The notes beneath the pieces were generated by a model. It did not search any database. It saw nothing but the letters and a program-made list of their open reading frames with translations, and was not told the origin of the DNA. A DNA stretch of 64,000 nt from the NCBI GenBank assembly GCA_023375675.1, contig JALQBC010000004.1, positions 1,178,001 to 1,242,000 of the forward strand. Reading direction: 5' to 3'. Below, piece by piece: positions 21,721 to 33,494 of the stretch; position 1 is the stretch's first letter; each line of letters begins with the position of its first letter. This DNA is from Cytospora piceicola (Eukaryota; Ascomycota; Sordariomycetes; Diaporthales; Cytosporaceae). A program made the translations under genes and the position numbers.

Positions 21721-24036
21721 ATGCAGCAACACCCCAACACACGCATCATGACGACCGCAGTAAAAAGGGCTTGCGATGCCTGTCATCGTCGCAAGGTTAA
21801 GTGCGACGGTGTCAGTCCCTGTCGAAACTGCTCCACCGCTCAACTCGGCTGCACCTACAATGCCATTCCTCAAAAGAAGGGCCCAAAGGGCTCAAGGGCA
21901 AAGGTAATCAGCGAATTGCGCGAAACGCAGCGGCAGACGAGTCTATCAGCTCAGGTTCAGAATCGCATCAACGGCATCAATGCTCAGGCTGCCCCGACAT
22001 TGGCTCCTACCCCGGGCCTGTTGACACCTGAGATGTTCAAGGAATGCCTGGAATTTTTCTTTGCCAACATGTACACGGATTTGCCCATTCTCAGTCGCCC
22101 TCGCCTCGAACAACAAGCGATGTTTGTGGAACAGGATTCAGAGATCTACTGTCTGTTGACGGCCTTATGTGCCTTCATGATGCTCCAGCCAGGCATGGGC
22201 ATGCCCGGTGGCGACCCATATGGACTCGACAGCATGCCCGGTGCAAATATCATATCCAGCACGGTCTTGATGGAAGAGACAATTCGGGTTAGGAAAGGAT
22301 TCGAATACACCGAAAACCCGACCTTGAACACACTTTGCACTAGCTACTTCCTGTTTGCATGCTTCTACGGCCTGGACATGCATGAGAAGGCCTGGTTCCA
22401 CTTGAGAGAAGCAACGACTATGATCCACATTATCGGCATGAACAAGGAGGAAACCTACATTCAGTTTGATGCCGTGGAGTCATGTCTCAGGAGACGTCTT
22501 TACTGGCTGTTCTTCGTCACCGAGAGGTAAGCTAGCTATCGTCCTTTCTTCCAAACTGCTCAATAGCTAACTTGATTGACATCTACAGAGCGTATGCCCT
22601 GCAGCGCAACAGACCACTCACACTTCAAGCTTCCATCAACCCGCCCACTTTAGCCGATGACCCCACGGACCCCTTGGCTCACCATCTGAACAGCTTTGTT
22701 CTTCGAACCAACTTGTTCCGGCCCTTTGACGATGCGTTCGTAGCATCATGGAACAAGGGTCGCAGTAACTGGCCGCCCGCCCATATCAACAGTCTGCAAA
22801 AACAGCTGGCAGATATTCTGCCCTCGTTCTTGAGCTATGGCGACTCGCAGCTTCATGATCTCAGAACAAACCAGCAGTGGCTCAAGACTATGATGTGGCA
22901 GCTCAGTGTCAACAACGGCAGCCTCAACAGAAACGGCGAGGACTCGATGATGTTCCAACAATACTCTGCTAACATGGCAAACAATCTGCTGTCAGGCATA
23001 TCCTCCATGCCTCAGCAAAACTCGGAACTCCTCAATGTGTCCTTGGTATGTTTGTTGAATCCTCCTACCCATGCATCTGCTAATGCGATTTCAGTTGACC
23101 AAGTTGTTTGACGTCGCCTGCTCCCTGACGGATGTTCTTGCCCTGCATCCCGCCTCTCGCGATCCTTTCTCCCCTGGCCCCCGAGAACATCTCAACCCGC
23201 TGTTGAATATCCTGTCTGTGCTTCGAAATGGAGATTACCGTTTCGTGCCTCTTCTGCTCAGCAAAGTCAACGAAGTGTTGCCAAAGCTCGCCAACCCCAT
23301 GCTGCAGAACATACCCGACAATGTCGCTAATAATGCCTGCAACATCGATATTTTCGACGGCTTTGGAAACGCTGGTATGGCTCAGCCACCAGTAATGATG
23401 GACGAATACGAGAAGAAATATACTCCACGCATGGAAGATATTCCCCTCGATTCTGCAAGCTCCCACGGAGGCTCCGCGGCATCCACCAACGACATGAATT
23501 CTCCTTTCATTAGCTCACCTCCAGTCATGTCACCAGGAGGGGAGTATGCGCACGGGCTACCAGAGAGCTCGTACAATCCTATTTCGGGGATGATGATGAA
23601 CCAACTAGGTGGATCAGTATCACACAATGGACAGTCTGCATCTTCGAATCCTCCACAGACGCCCCACTCGCAACATCAACAGCATCCTTCCATACCAGCG
23701 ATGCAAAATATCGGGGCACACATACAAAACGGCTTGAATGCATCCATGGACCAGACACCGAATATCAACAGGGAACACCAACGCCATAACTTTGGACAAC
23801 CCTTCAACAACGGAATCGCGTATATGAACGCGATGTCTCAGAACGTGAGCACGAACAACATGAACCGACAAGGGGCGCCCCGCGCCAATAGCTTTGCTAT
23901 GACACCGAACCCACAACTACGGACTATTGGGGAATTCCATGCCCTTCAAAGAACAAATTCGGACATAAGCACAATGAGTTCATTGGCCATGAACGGCTTA
24001 CCTACGGAGATGGATTTCAACAGCGCACTCCAATAG
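21721..24036 (+). CDS. Zn(II)2Cys6 fungal transcription factor
   Basis: Three exons: 21721-22526, 22589-23045 and 23095-24036, with introns of 62 nt (GTAAGC...CTAAC...ACAG) and 49 nt (GTATGT...TTCAG); 734 residues. The binuclear cluster is CX2CX6CX5CX2CX6C with Cys18, 21, 28, 34, 37 and 44 (RACDACHRRKVKCDG), followed by the basic linker QKKGPKGSRAK. Residues about 100-420 form the fungal transcription factor domain (LEFFFANMYTDLPILSRP, RRRLYWLFFVTER, RPLTL). The tail is rich in Gln, Asn, Ser, Pro and Met, as in an activation domain. From memory it resembles sugar- or cellulase-related regulators of the BglR/COL-26 type, which I could not test. A second in-frame ATG at 21748 is a possible alternative start. 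It should act in the nucleus. Confidence 0.9.
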
Positions 24037-25504
24037 CTCAATCGGCAGGAGATGCAAGTGGGCATTGTGGCACCCCACATGCAGGTTTAGCATGTGCCTA
24101 GCGAGCGATGCTTGAGCTTCTATCACGACTCGGCGTTTGCTTTTAATATCCAGCATTTAGCGACTGGTTTCTGATTTTGCTTCTATTTTTCTATCTACTT
24201 TTACCTTGTATATGGGTTCAATATTTTGAGATGACGGAATGATTATCGCGTATAACAACACGAGCGGAGACCGGAAAATAAGGGTACCGCCTGGCGCCGT
24301 CATGCCTGATCGCGCAGGCCCTGGCGCATTGCTGTTGAGGAGTTGGGGAGCTGGGATCTATTTACCTATAGAAGTCGATGCCTTGGGTTTCGGCATCGAT
24401 TCATTAGGAACATGTTGGTGAAAGGAATTCGGCATTTTTGTGCCTGACCGTTATCTTTGGTTGGAGTGTACAATTATACAGGCGAACAAAGTCCGGCAAA
24501 GGGAACTGCCCGCCCTGGTGGCATATGCAATGTGTTAGTCTTACAATAGAGACATCCGACTCCAATCTTAAGGCACGTATGTGTTCTTGCTATCTCTCCC
24601 CACCTCCATTTCAGCCTCGGAGGGTGCGATGCTCCCCGTGTCCCCACCCCGTCTCCCGGGGTTATCTGGTTGGGGTTCCAAGATCATACTTGTTGTATAA
24701 CAGCTTATGGAGCTACCTAAGTAGTCCACTTCGGTCAAGAAACCCATCTTCAGTCTCAAGTTAGGCCCTGGAAGGGGTCCGAGTATTGGGACAGGTTTAA
24801 CTACATATGTAAGACGTTAACTCAGCAGCGGATATTCAAGCGATATGGAATGCAATTGAGTATTGCCTTCTCGAAGTGAGGCCTGGTCAAAGGGAGCTCT
24901 AGGGTTTCTGGCGGTTATCTTCATGACGCGTCTCATTGCATCGCATGGTGCCTGGGCATGTTGGCACACTTCCAATCGGTGTGCCCGATATTCATGAGAT
25001 GAGGGTGGTCGCTTCTCATTCGGGCAACCGGACAACTGTGGTGAGGTTTTGGGGTGGTCAAGTCATGGAAGAATCCCCGGGTCTACCCTAGGATACCTAT
25101 GTAATTGTTGCCTTAACACACCATCTTGAAGAACTTGTCAGCCAGTCAGTTATTCAGTTTCAACGAAGTTATGCAATGCGATACATTGGCATATAAATCG
25201 CCGACTGGGCTTTTTCTCTCACAATGTAGGCGCTGGTGCCCAATGTCGTACAAGGAGGCAGTGCACCAAATATGGTGGGAGGACAAGGTGGCTTGTCTTT
25301 TTACACTTTGTTGGGTAGTCAGTTGGTACAAATGTGATTGAAGACATATCATCAATATCCATTTGCTGTCTTGCTTTGTCTCGCTTCACTCTTCTCTTCA
25401 GATTGTGACGACAAAACATCTAATCTCACACCTTTCACACTGATCAACTCCGGCAATGTTACGAATCTCGGGGCACGAAGCTTAGAGCCAGCAAAAAGGA
25501 CCAT
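24037..25504. other. Intergenic, nothing recognised
   Basis: 1.47 kb between the transcription factor and the HET-domain remnant. Only short frames; no repeats or RNA genes noticed. Confidence 0.5.
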
Positions 25505-27713
25505 ATGGATGTCAGCTATCCCAAGCAGCCCAGCTTGCAAAATTGTCGCCCAGGTCCTTCTTTATTGCCATGCAACTCGAGAAAGAGACTCAACGCAGAG
25601 GGTGAAGACTTTGCAGGCAGCTCCCTACCCAAACGGATGAGACTAGAAAAACCAAAATTAACTCTCAACACTAAGCCGTCACGGTCGATACCACCGCCAA
25701 CCAGATCCGGGAGCCTTCAGACTGCCTTCTTAGCGTCCGAGGATGATGATGTTAAGGTCACCTCGAAGGTCGAAGATATCTCGAGCACCGACATCGAATA
25801 CACGTACTCCCCACTTCAGCGTGGAGAATTTAGACTTCTCCGTTTGCATCCAGGCCAAAGAGACGATGACGAAATTAGCTGTTCACTAGTCACTGACAGT
25901 ATTCACTCGCCAAGTGCATACGAAGCTCTCTCGTACGCCTGGGGAGAGCGTAGCATTACGCGTCTGATCTCCTTATCTGACGAGAATGACTCCGCTACTT
26001 TCACATCGTCAAGGCCATACGAAGTGGGGTCCAACCTCTACAATGCGCTCCTCGCTCTTCGGCTGTCCGACAGACCGTTGATTCTTTGGGTAGACGCCCT
26101 TTGCATTGATCAGAGCAACATTGAGGAGAGATGCACACAGGTTGCCATGATGGCCACGATATACCAAAACGCACACAGGACCATAGTATGCCTGGGTACG
26201 CCTGATATTCACAGTGATCGGGTGTTTTCCAACCTGCATGGGCTGTTGAATCCCGGTTTCTTCTCAAACCAAGGCCGCAAAACCGACGATTCTCGAGAAT
26301 TGACCGCTTCGACCATGTGGTCCTCATTCTCGCATCTTTGCTCCCGCCCATATTTTTCTAGGATGTGGGTAGTACAGGAGCTTGCGTTGGCAGCAGATAT
26401 TACCTTTGTGTGTGGTAAACACCAGGTGGATATCAAGGACCTGAGAGCCGTCGCAGAGCTTTTCGTACAGTGGCGTACCACCAACAACATAGGGCGTCAC
26501 GTATCAACTGTCGAGCGGGCAAGCACTATCCTGAGTTAGGGAGGCGACGTGATTCGAAGATCCGCTTCTGGAGAGCTCATTAACCGCAAAGAAACCCTCG
26601 AGGAACTTATCTTCCGTTTCCGAAACTTGCATGCTACTGATCCCCGCGACCGAATCTATGCCTTACTCGGCCTCGCCCGCGATAAGATCAGTTTCTCTGT
26701 GGACTATCACAAAAGCACTCTTGAAGTCTACCGAGATTTCGTGCACCATGCAATCACCCAACAGAATTCTCTCGATATAATTCTGATTCCATGGGCCCCC
26801 GTTGAGCGCCGCAAGAAAACTTCGGGTTCATGGTCAACAGAAGACAAGCTTGTTTCTTCCTGGCTTGCTCCCCTCGAAGATCTTCCGTACGGAGGGCCCC
26901 AGGAAGACGTCACAACTTGCAGGCCCAGGCGCAATGGCGAGACATTCGCGGGTAACCCTCCAATATATGATAACTTCCAGCAACCTGACACCAAACGCGC
27001 ATTTTGGCCCTCTCATCACCAAGAGGTGCCGGCTTCGCAACGGTCAAAATCATGACATGTCGGAGTCAAACGTCCGAGCTGGCTCTTCGCAGAACATGGT
27101 CCTATGGGTAGACGGGATAAGGCTTGGCACAATCACCGACTTGTCTACAAGAATGGCAGACGGCCTCGTTTCTCGGGATGCACTGGAGATAGCAGGCCTA
27201 CCGTTCACGGAAGGCTGTGAGGCGCTGCGGAACATCCCCGATGCCAGATTCCAACGTCTTTGGCGGACGCTGGTGGCAGACCGTGATAGCAGCGGCAAGC
27301 CGGCACCAATGAGATTCGGCCTCGCGTTCAAGCACCTGTTCAAACAAATTCTCCAGCTGCGCAGCCTGGACACCGTCGAGTTCCTCGATGACGAAGAGGA
27401 TACGAATATACGGGCTTTCCTCAAGAGGGTTCGCGACATAACTTGGAACCGGCGCGTATTCCTGTCCAAGGTCAATGAGTTCCAGGAGAATCTACTAGGG
27501 CTCGCACCAAGGGGAGCATTGGTAGGCGACACCATAGCCATGATATTTGGACTAAGCGTTCCGGTTATAATGCGACCGAGCAGTGTTGGAGGAGGGGGTT
27601 ATGTGGAAATTGTCGGCGCGGCTTACGTTGATGGAAAGATGGAGGGTGAGATTTTGCATGAGATGGGCCGGGGGAAAATGGAGGAGCGGATGGAGACCTT
27701 CGAGATTGTGTGA
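25505..27713 (+). pseudogene. HET-domain gene with stop and frameshift
   Basis: Coding resemblance to heterokaryon-incompatibility (HET) proteins runs the whole length. Frame 1 from ATG 25505 holds the HET domain (YEALSYAWGE, LWVDALCIDQSNIEERCTQV, MMATIYQNAHRTIVCLG, PYFSRMWVVQEL). It stops at TAG 26537-26539. Homology resumes in the same frame with LRRFRNLH-type sequence, here FRFRNLHATDPRDRIYALLGLA, and the WAPL/LPYGGP region. Near 26970 it shifts by one base into another frame, which continues with VLWVDGIRLGTITDLSTRMADG to TGA at 27711. A 39-nt GTATCA...TTAG segment (26501-26539) would remove the stop in frame if spliced, but it is very short and the shift would remain. HET proteins trigger cell death on fusion with unlike strains, and loss alleles are common. 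Each part alone could still be expressed. Confidence 0.8.
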
Positions 27714-28802
27714 GTTCTGCTTTCCTGAGGACACGCCCTCTTTTTCCTTATTCAATTGCTTCAATGAGGGAAGCACAATGTGTTTCGGCTTCTGATTACA
27801 CGTCTGTACTTGCAAACATACCCAAATACTATTTTGTCCTTGTGCTTGTGTAAGTACATAGTTGAGCATCGCGAGGTCAGCGTTACAGTCGATAAAGTGA
27901 ACACGAATGGGTCAATGTGCCTCAGTCCGAGTCTACTCTGTCAATCGACAAGATACCTAGCACCTCCACTGTCAAGTGGTAGACAGCCTACAAGGCGTAT
28001 CTCATCTCTGAGCGGCATCCCAGTGTACCGTGTTATGTGGATGTATTTATAGCGGATACGTTTGTCGTAAACTCGGTGAGAATGAGCGGTGCTGGGACCG
28101 GTTGCTCAGGGTCAATGAGTGAATCAAGGTACAAAAATGACATAGTAGGCTCAAATACTGAAACAGAGGTACGTAGCATATCTACTGGTACATGATTAAA
28201 TTCGGGAAACGCAGATCTACAACGGGTGCGGCCCCAAGACTGACTCCTCTTGGGCCTTTTCGTGGATCAGTGCCCGCTTTCCGCGACGTTGAACAGAACC
28301 TTGGAACATTCTGCAGGGCCATTAGTCCCATCCTCACAGGACCATCAGCCACTTATATACGGAACCGGACCTTGTCCCACCAAAACTAGGCGTAGCGCAG
28401 GCTTGTAGCGTAGCCTGATGATGCGGACCTGACAGAACTGACAGAGTACGCAAAGGCCTGCAACGAGGATCCGGGGTTATCCCCACCACACCACGCCACC
28501 CCGGCCTTGACGTCAGCCCTCGAGATATCCTGTTTTCCAGGCCTCATGATGAAATAAATCAATTTCAAGCTCACCAACTCGAGTTCCTTGGGTTTCTTGA
28601 TCAATTTCGTCTTGCTATTCGATCCTCAAACATACAACAATTAATCCATAACCAATAAACCCAAAGTGCAGCGGCATCTCATCGCCAAACCCAACAGTGA
28701 CGTTATCAACACTACCACTTACACGAGTCACATTACACCCACACCCCAGGAGTCACTAAGCAGACTCCTCTACAAAGCCACCACAACCATCATCGCAACA
28801 AC

Positions 28803-29345
28803 ATGTCTCAGGTTGTCGGCCTCGCAAACCAGTCCGGCGGCGGCCAGATGCAAGGCGCAGGCAAGGTCGGCGGGGGCTTCCACGGCGAGGCCTCGGACGT
28901 GAAGCACTACAGCGGCGCCAAGAAGCCCAAGGAGCGCAACACCATCGCCAAGCGCAACCTCGCCGACGCCATCGACTGCGAGACGCTGCTGTGGCGCGCC
29001 TACTGCGACGAGCCCGACTCGGTCCTCGAGTACATGTCCAAGGACGCCATGGTCATCGACCCCGTGACGCTGGGCGACGCCACGCCCGTGGACAAGGAGG
29101 ACCTGGAGGAGAAGCTCAAGCAGGTGCAGCCCTGGACGTCGTACAAGATCCACAAGGACACGCGCGTCGTCAGCCAGATCGGCCTCATGAGCATGGCCAC
29201 CATGTGCAGGGTCACGCTGTACAAGATGAGCAGCGAGGACGTCAAGGAGAACGAGCAGGTCGAGGCCGTCACCTCGTCCGTGTGGAGGCAGACCGCCGGC
29301 GCGGAGTGGGAGTGTTGCAGTCTGATGGTGGGGTATGCGGAGTGA
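28803..29345 (+). CDS. NTF2/SnoaL-like small protein
   Basis: A single frame of 180 codons starting ACAACATGTCTCAG, with a CA-rich leader upstream. After a Gly/Gln-rich N-terminus (to about residue 45), the segment ETLLWRAYCDEPDSVLEYMSKDAMVIDP and later TSYKIHKDTRVV, MATMCRVTLYKM and AVTSSVWRQTAGAEWECCSLMVGY follow the helix-plus-curved-sheet order of NTF2-like/SnoaL (DUF4440-like) proteins. Such proteins are small enzymes or ligand binders; the ligand here is unknown. No signal peptide, so probably cytosolic. Codon use is strongly GC-ending, like highly expressed genes of this genome. Confidence 0.75.
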   Translation: MSQVVGLANQSGGGQMQGAGKVGGGFHGEASDVKHYSGAKKPKERNTIAKRNLADAIDCETLLWRAYCDEPDSVLEYMSKDAMVIDPVTLGDATPVDKEDLEEKLKQVQPWTSYKIHKDTRVVSQIGLMSMATMCRVTLYKMSSEDVKENEQVEAVTSSVWRQTAGAEWECCSLMVGYAE

Positions 29346-30097
29346 TTGTTCACCTTTGACGAGGCTTCCGAGGAATGGTGTTCACGACTTGGGATTGGAG
29401 TGTTTTATATGATGTTATCGGCGTTCTGTAATTGGGTACAAGGGGAAGGGGCTTGAGTTCACGTACGCGCATAGTGCTGAGTAGCAGAGGGAGCGCATAA
29501 TGATTTTATGACACGGCCAATAATGCTCAGCTTCTGTATGTTTCTGCCGGAGACGTATAGGTCTCTAGGTCTATAAGCGTACCCACCCTATGGCTACCCC
29601 TGAGAGGCGAGGAGAAGTTAAGGCTTGGTTTTGTTGATTCTGTGGAGTAAGACAGATGGTAATCAGCATACGGTTCCTACCATCACAAACGTCTCTAGGT
29701 AATACCCCAATGTTTGATATACATGTACAATATGACAGATATTAGAAGATATTTTGGTTAAGGCGAGAATCTATTCGATTGGAAACAGACATTTGAGTCA
29801 AGTTGATTTATTGCAAAATTATAGTTCCTCAAGGTATCCCGGTATTCAATATTAAGGTGCGTTCACAAGAAGGAAACATGTATTTTGCACGGGTAACTTC
29901 AAGGATGACTATCTCTTTCCAAGAATGAAAAGAGTTGTCCCAAGAGCAACTTATGTGCAGCAATTACTGTTATATCTTGCTTGTGGTCGACGTGAAAGCC
30001 ATTAAACAATACGTATATCACCACCCTCCACCAGTTCAATCCTCAGGGAACCTCCGTCCATGTGGAGCTTCCTCAAGTGTGCCCAAATTCTAAGAAA

Positions 30098-30370
30098 ATA
30101 ACTACTGCGACTGTAGACTTCAGTATTATGCCGCATAAGCTACACGCTAGAGGTCTATGGGTGCCTAGGGGCTGCTAGATTACTTGGACTTCGGCGTATA
30201 AGTCGACCTTGACCGAGATATTATAGATCCATCAGATTAGCAAGCTCTTTATCGAATTATTAGGTTATATGGTAGATTCTGGGATTACCCAGGATAAAGG
30301 CAGGTAAGAGGTTAGAGGGTCCGAAAGTTGAAGGGTTACCCTAAAGAAGTAGGTTTAAATGTGAGCAGGT
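30098..30370 (+). repeat. Decayed dispersed repeat, copy A
   Basis: Shares ordered words with 45352-45660: CTGCGACTG, TATTAT, GCATAAG, CGGCGT, AAGTCGA, TTAGCAAGC/GTAGCAAGC, CTTTATC, GGTTATAT and AGGTTAGA, in the same order and similar spacing. Most differences are transitions. It is probably a fragment of an old transposable element; class unknown. Confidence 0.6.
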
Positions 30371-30945
30371 TAGCCTTGATCACAGTCGCAGCAGCGAAGT
30401 ACACAGTCGGTCGCAGTGGGTATTCCCCAGATCCTATACTACGCTGCACGGGAGAGATTTCTAATATATCAAGACCTGGAGGAATAAGCCAACCGAGATT
30501 CTGATCCTAAACACAAGCAGACTACCCTGGGGTATGTAGCAGGTGTCCATCCTAGTGCTCGGTATGGTGGAACTCCTCCACTGGAAGACTGTAATACTGG
30601 TAAACTAGATAAACTCCAACAGCATTGTAGAAGTAGTCAACTTTGATGATTTTAGGTGTCTGCATTGCAAATTCAATGTTTCCATTGCCATGTTTAGGAA
30701 ATAACCAAAAGTATGACCGGCCAAAACTTGTGCAGAGATGTAGTACTGGGAAAGCCCCATGCATAAGGTGCGTGATCATCTTGTCTAGACAGTGCTAAAT
30801 TCTAGCTACTCACACTACTGAAGAATAAGAACAACTACTTGGATATGTAACTCGCCGATGACTGAAATCATATGAGCCGAGAGTCGAGGAGCTCGACCAT
30901 CGAAGTCGACTCGCCCAGTGCTATATACTGTGCGTTGCGATATAA

Positions 30946-30975
30946 TTTGCGCGGATCGCTACTGATCCGCGCAAA
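30946..30975. repeat. Perfect 12-bp inverted repeat (hairpin)
   Basis: Arms TTTGCGCGGATC and GATCCGCGCAAA, separated by six bases, lie about 190 bases before the DUF7730-like start codon. The GC-rich stem stands in AT-rich surroundings. It could be a paired binding site or an RNA hairpin in the leader. Confidence 0.7.
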
Positions 30976-31168
30976 CAGCCGAAGGCCCATATAAAGTTGC
31001 CCGGTGCCAACTTAAGTACTTAAGGTCGCCATTTTCCTTCCTCGCCAAACTTCTCTTCTATCTCTGACAGTTCCCGCTCTACCCCTTCCTTGCCCCCACT
31101 CTGCATGTGATCAACGCCCGACTACAAGCAACCGCATTAAATTGCAGGCGGAATGAACCAAGTCCAAA

Positions 31169-32614
31169 ATGGATGCTGATTACCTTCCACGACTACCACT
31201 TTTGCCCGCTGTGCGGCCGCGTCGACTTACCCTGACGTCGTCTGCAACTGAGGAGGAGGTGGATACGGCCAGAAGCCACTATGGCCTATTCGGTCGCCTT
31301 CCCCTCGAGATTCGACAGCAGATCCTTACAGAGGCGTTTGGAAACCGCATGCTACACGCGGACTTGCGAAGCGAGTTTCCGTCGAACCACCCCGAAAACC
31401 CGAACTCATGGTCAGCACGACAGCGGGCGCGGAGGTGGAGGAACTTCTCGGAGGGGGTGATGAGTTGGGTGGCGGGGAAGGGCTGGAAACAGCCGCATGA
31501 GAACGCGTGTTGTAGCCGGTTTCCCGACTGCGGCGTACAGGTCCAGTGGGCCAGCAGCGTATGCCACCGCGAAAGATTTCTGGAGGGGGTCTACTGGGAC
31601 TTCCAATTCCTGACAAGCTATGGAATATTCAGCGCCATGAGGACACCGGATATGGACTTATGTCTTGGCCATCCTAAATACACCACAGGTTGTATCTGTG
31701 CCAGTTGGCCCGAGGAGCAACGTGCAGTAGAATGTCGGGTTGGTGTTTCTGGTTGGCTTTTGACTTGCCGCCAAGCGTATGTATTGTTCCTCACTTTTCG
31801 ATTATGCAACGAGTAGCCTTGGAACTAACTATATATGATCAGGTATACCGATGTCATCGGGATCCTATTTGCCACAAACGGGTTCCATTTTAATGGCAGG
31901 CCCCTAATTCCAAATCTACCACGGCTCATCCTGCCTAAGAGGCTGGCAAATATACAGAAGCTTGAGCTGATATGGGATATATTGCCGAGAAAACCCCTTC
32001 TACCGGTCAAACCTGATAGGCCGGCTCCGCTCGACCCGGCCAAATTTCACAATGAGCCACTGCGGTGGATCTGCGATTCACTGCCTGAGATGTTTCCTGG
32101 ACTGAAAGAGTTGCATCTTTCGTTACTAGGGTTCGTAAGGGCTCCAAGTCGCCGTAATGTTGTTCGGCACGATTCAGTTCTGGCTGCTGAGCGTGTTATC
32201 CTGGCACCAGTCGAAGCTATGCTAGTGCGAATGCCGAAACTGTACGAGCGTGCGCAAAACGTACAAAAAGAAGATGAGAACAACGCACTCAGTATCACAT
32301 TCGACTGCAACTCGTTCTGGCAAGCGATGCTATGGACACATGACCATTTACGTACGCCAGGGCTCAGGGCCGTAACCGACGAGTTTACTGTAGCAGGCAA
32401 GTTTTGGAAGCAACTCGGGGAGAACGGTGGTTACTGGGTATGCAGCAGTGGACTCATCGATCACAGACATAGTGAGACGCGGGCAGAGTTTGAGACTTGG
32501 GGGTTCACAGCCGATGACACTGGCCATATTGATAAAGAAATTTGGCGTGGATTGGCATGTCCGCATGAACTGTGGTATGATGCATCGCACCCATGTAAGC
32601 TCACAGGGGCTTAA
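31169..32614 (+). CDS. DUF7730-like fungal protein
   Basis: Exons 31169-31776 and 31843-32614 around a 66-nt intron (GTATGT...ACTAACT...TCAG); 459 residues. The segment YGLFGRLPLEIRQQILTEAFGNRMLHADL (residues 38-66) is the F-box-like opening found in the large fungal DUF7730 family, followed by GWLLTCRQAYTDVIGILFATNGFHF across the splice junction and LPRLILPKRLANIQKLELIWDI. These proteins are common in fungi and often expanded; their role is not known, though the Leu/Pro-rich opening resembles F-box adaptors for ubiquitin ligases. No signal peptide or membrane segment. The correct phase and reading across the junction show the gene is intact. Confidence 0.8.
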
Positions 32615-33494
32615 CCCACGTATAGTTTGACCTATATCAGAGCACCATGATTGACATCAAGTCCGGCCTTGCTAGACCTTTCTTGTCTTATATATAACAT
32701 CAGCTTATTTGCACCAGAAGTTGGTTAGAGGACCGGAAAAACGTACTCAATTTGTACTGACTAATCCCTTTCTATCTACTCATATTGTTACTCTCTAATC
32801 TGGAATCTTTACAAGGCAGAAGTAAGACTATCTTGGCTTACCCAATGCGAGATCACCAATCAACATATGAAGCAACAGCTCAAATTCACTTCTAGTTCTC
32901 CAAAGCGCAGTACCTATGGCTTGTCTGACTCTCCAAGGGAGAGAAAGACCATCTCCGAAATCTGCAGGCACTTTCGTGGAGTAGTCTTGGAAACAGGTCT
33001 AGTATTTCTCGAGATTCTATACGACTTTACTATAATTGGTATCGAAAATAAGATGCTTTGATGAAACTAGATAGCACCGAACTCGTGTGCTAGCTCAATT
33101 ACAGTCATCCCCCAGACTATGCTCTAATTGCAATTGAGCAACCTGACTACCAACTAGGTAGTCAAAAGAAGCCTTGAGACGTCAGTAGATATCGAACATT
33201 GAAGTTGCTGGTCTCGAAATACCGATACACTCGGCCCACAGCCCAGAGGAGCCAATCTGCATATGCAAGTTTCAGGAGACAGTGTCATCAAGCGAGACTC
33301 CCGCAGCGGTCGCGAAACAGTACCAGTAGAGCGCATCCGCCTCGTCCATGCTGAGGTACAAGCGGACATAGTCTAAAATTATCTGCAAGGCCAACGGAGA
33401 TGGTCAGAATGAACACCATACATTGAGTGGGGGGGAAGGGGGTGGCTTACAATAGGTACCCTATCAAGGGGATTGGCGTCATGGCTGCTGCAAC
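32615..33494. other. Intergenic between convergent genes
   Basis: AT-rich; short frames only, nothing recognised. Confidence 0.5.

Larger units (their letters stand above)
29346..31168. other. AT-richer intergenic stretch with decayed repeat
   Basis: No gene recognised. It contains the repeat copy at 30098-30370 and the strong hairpin at 30946-30975. Confidence 0.5.
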
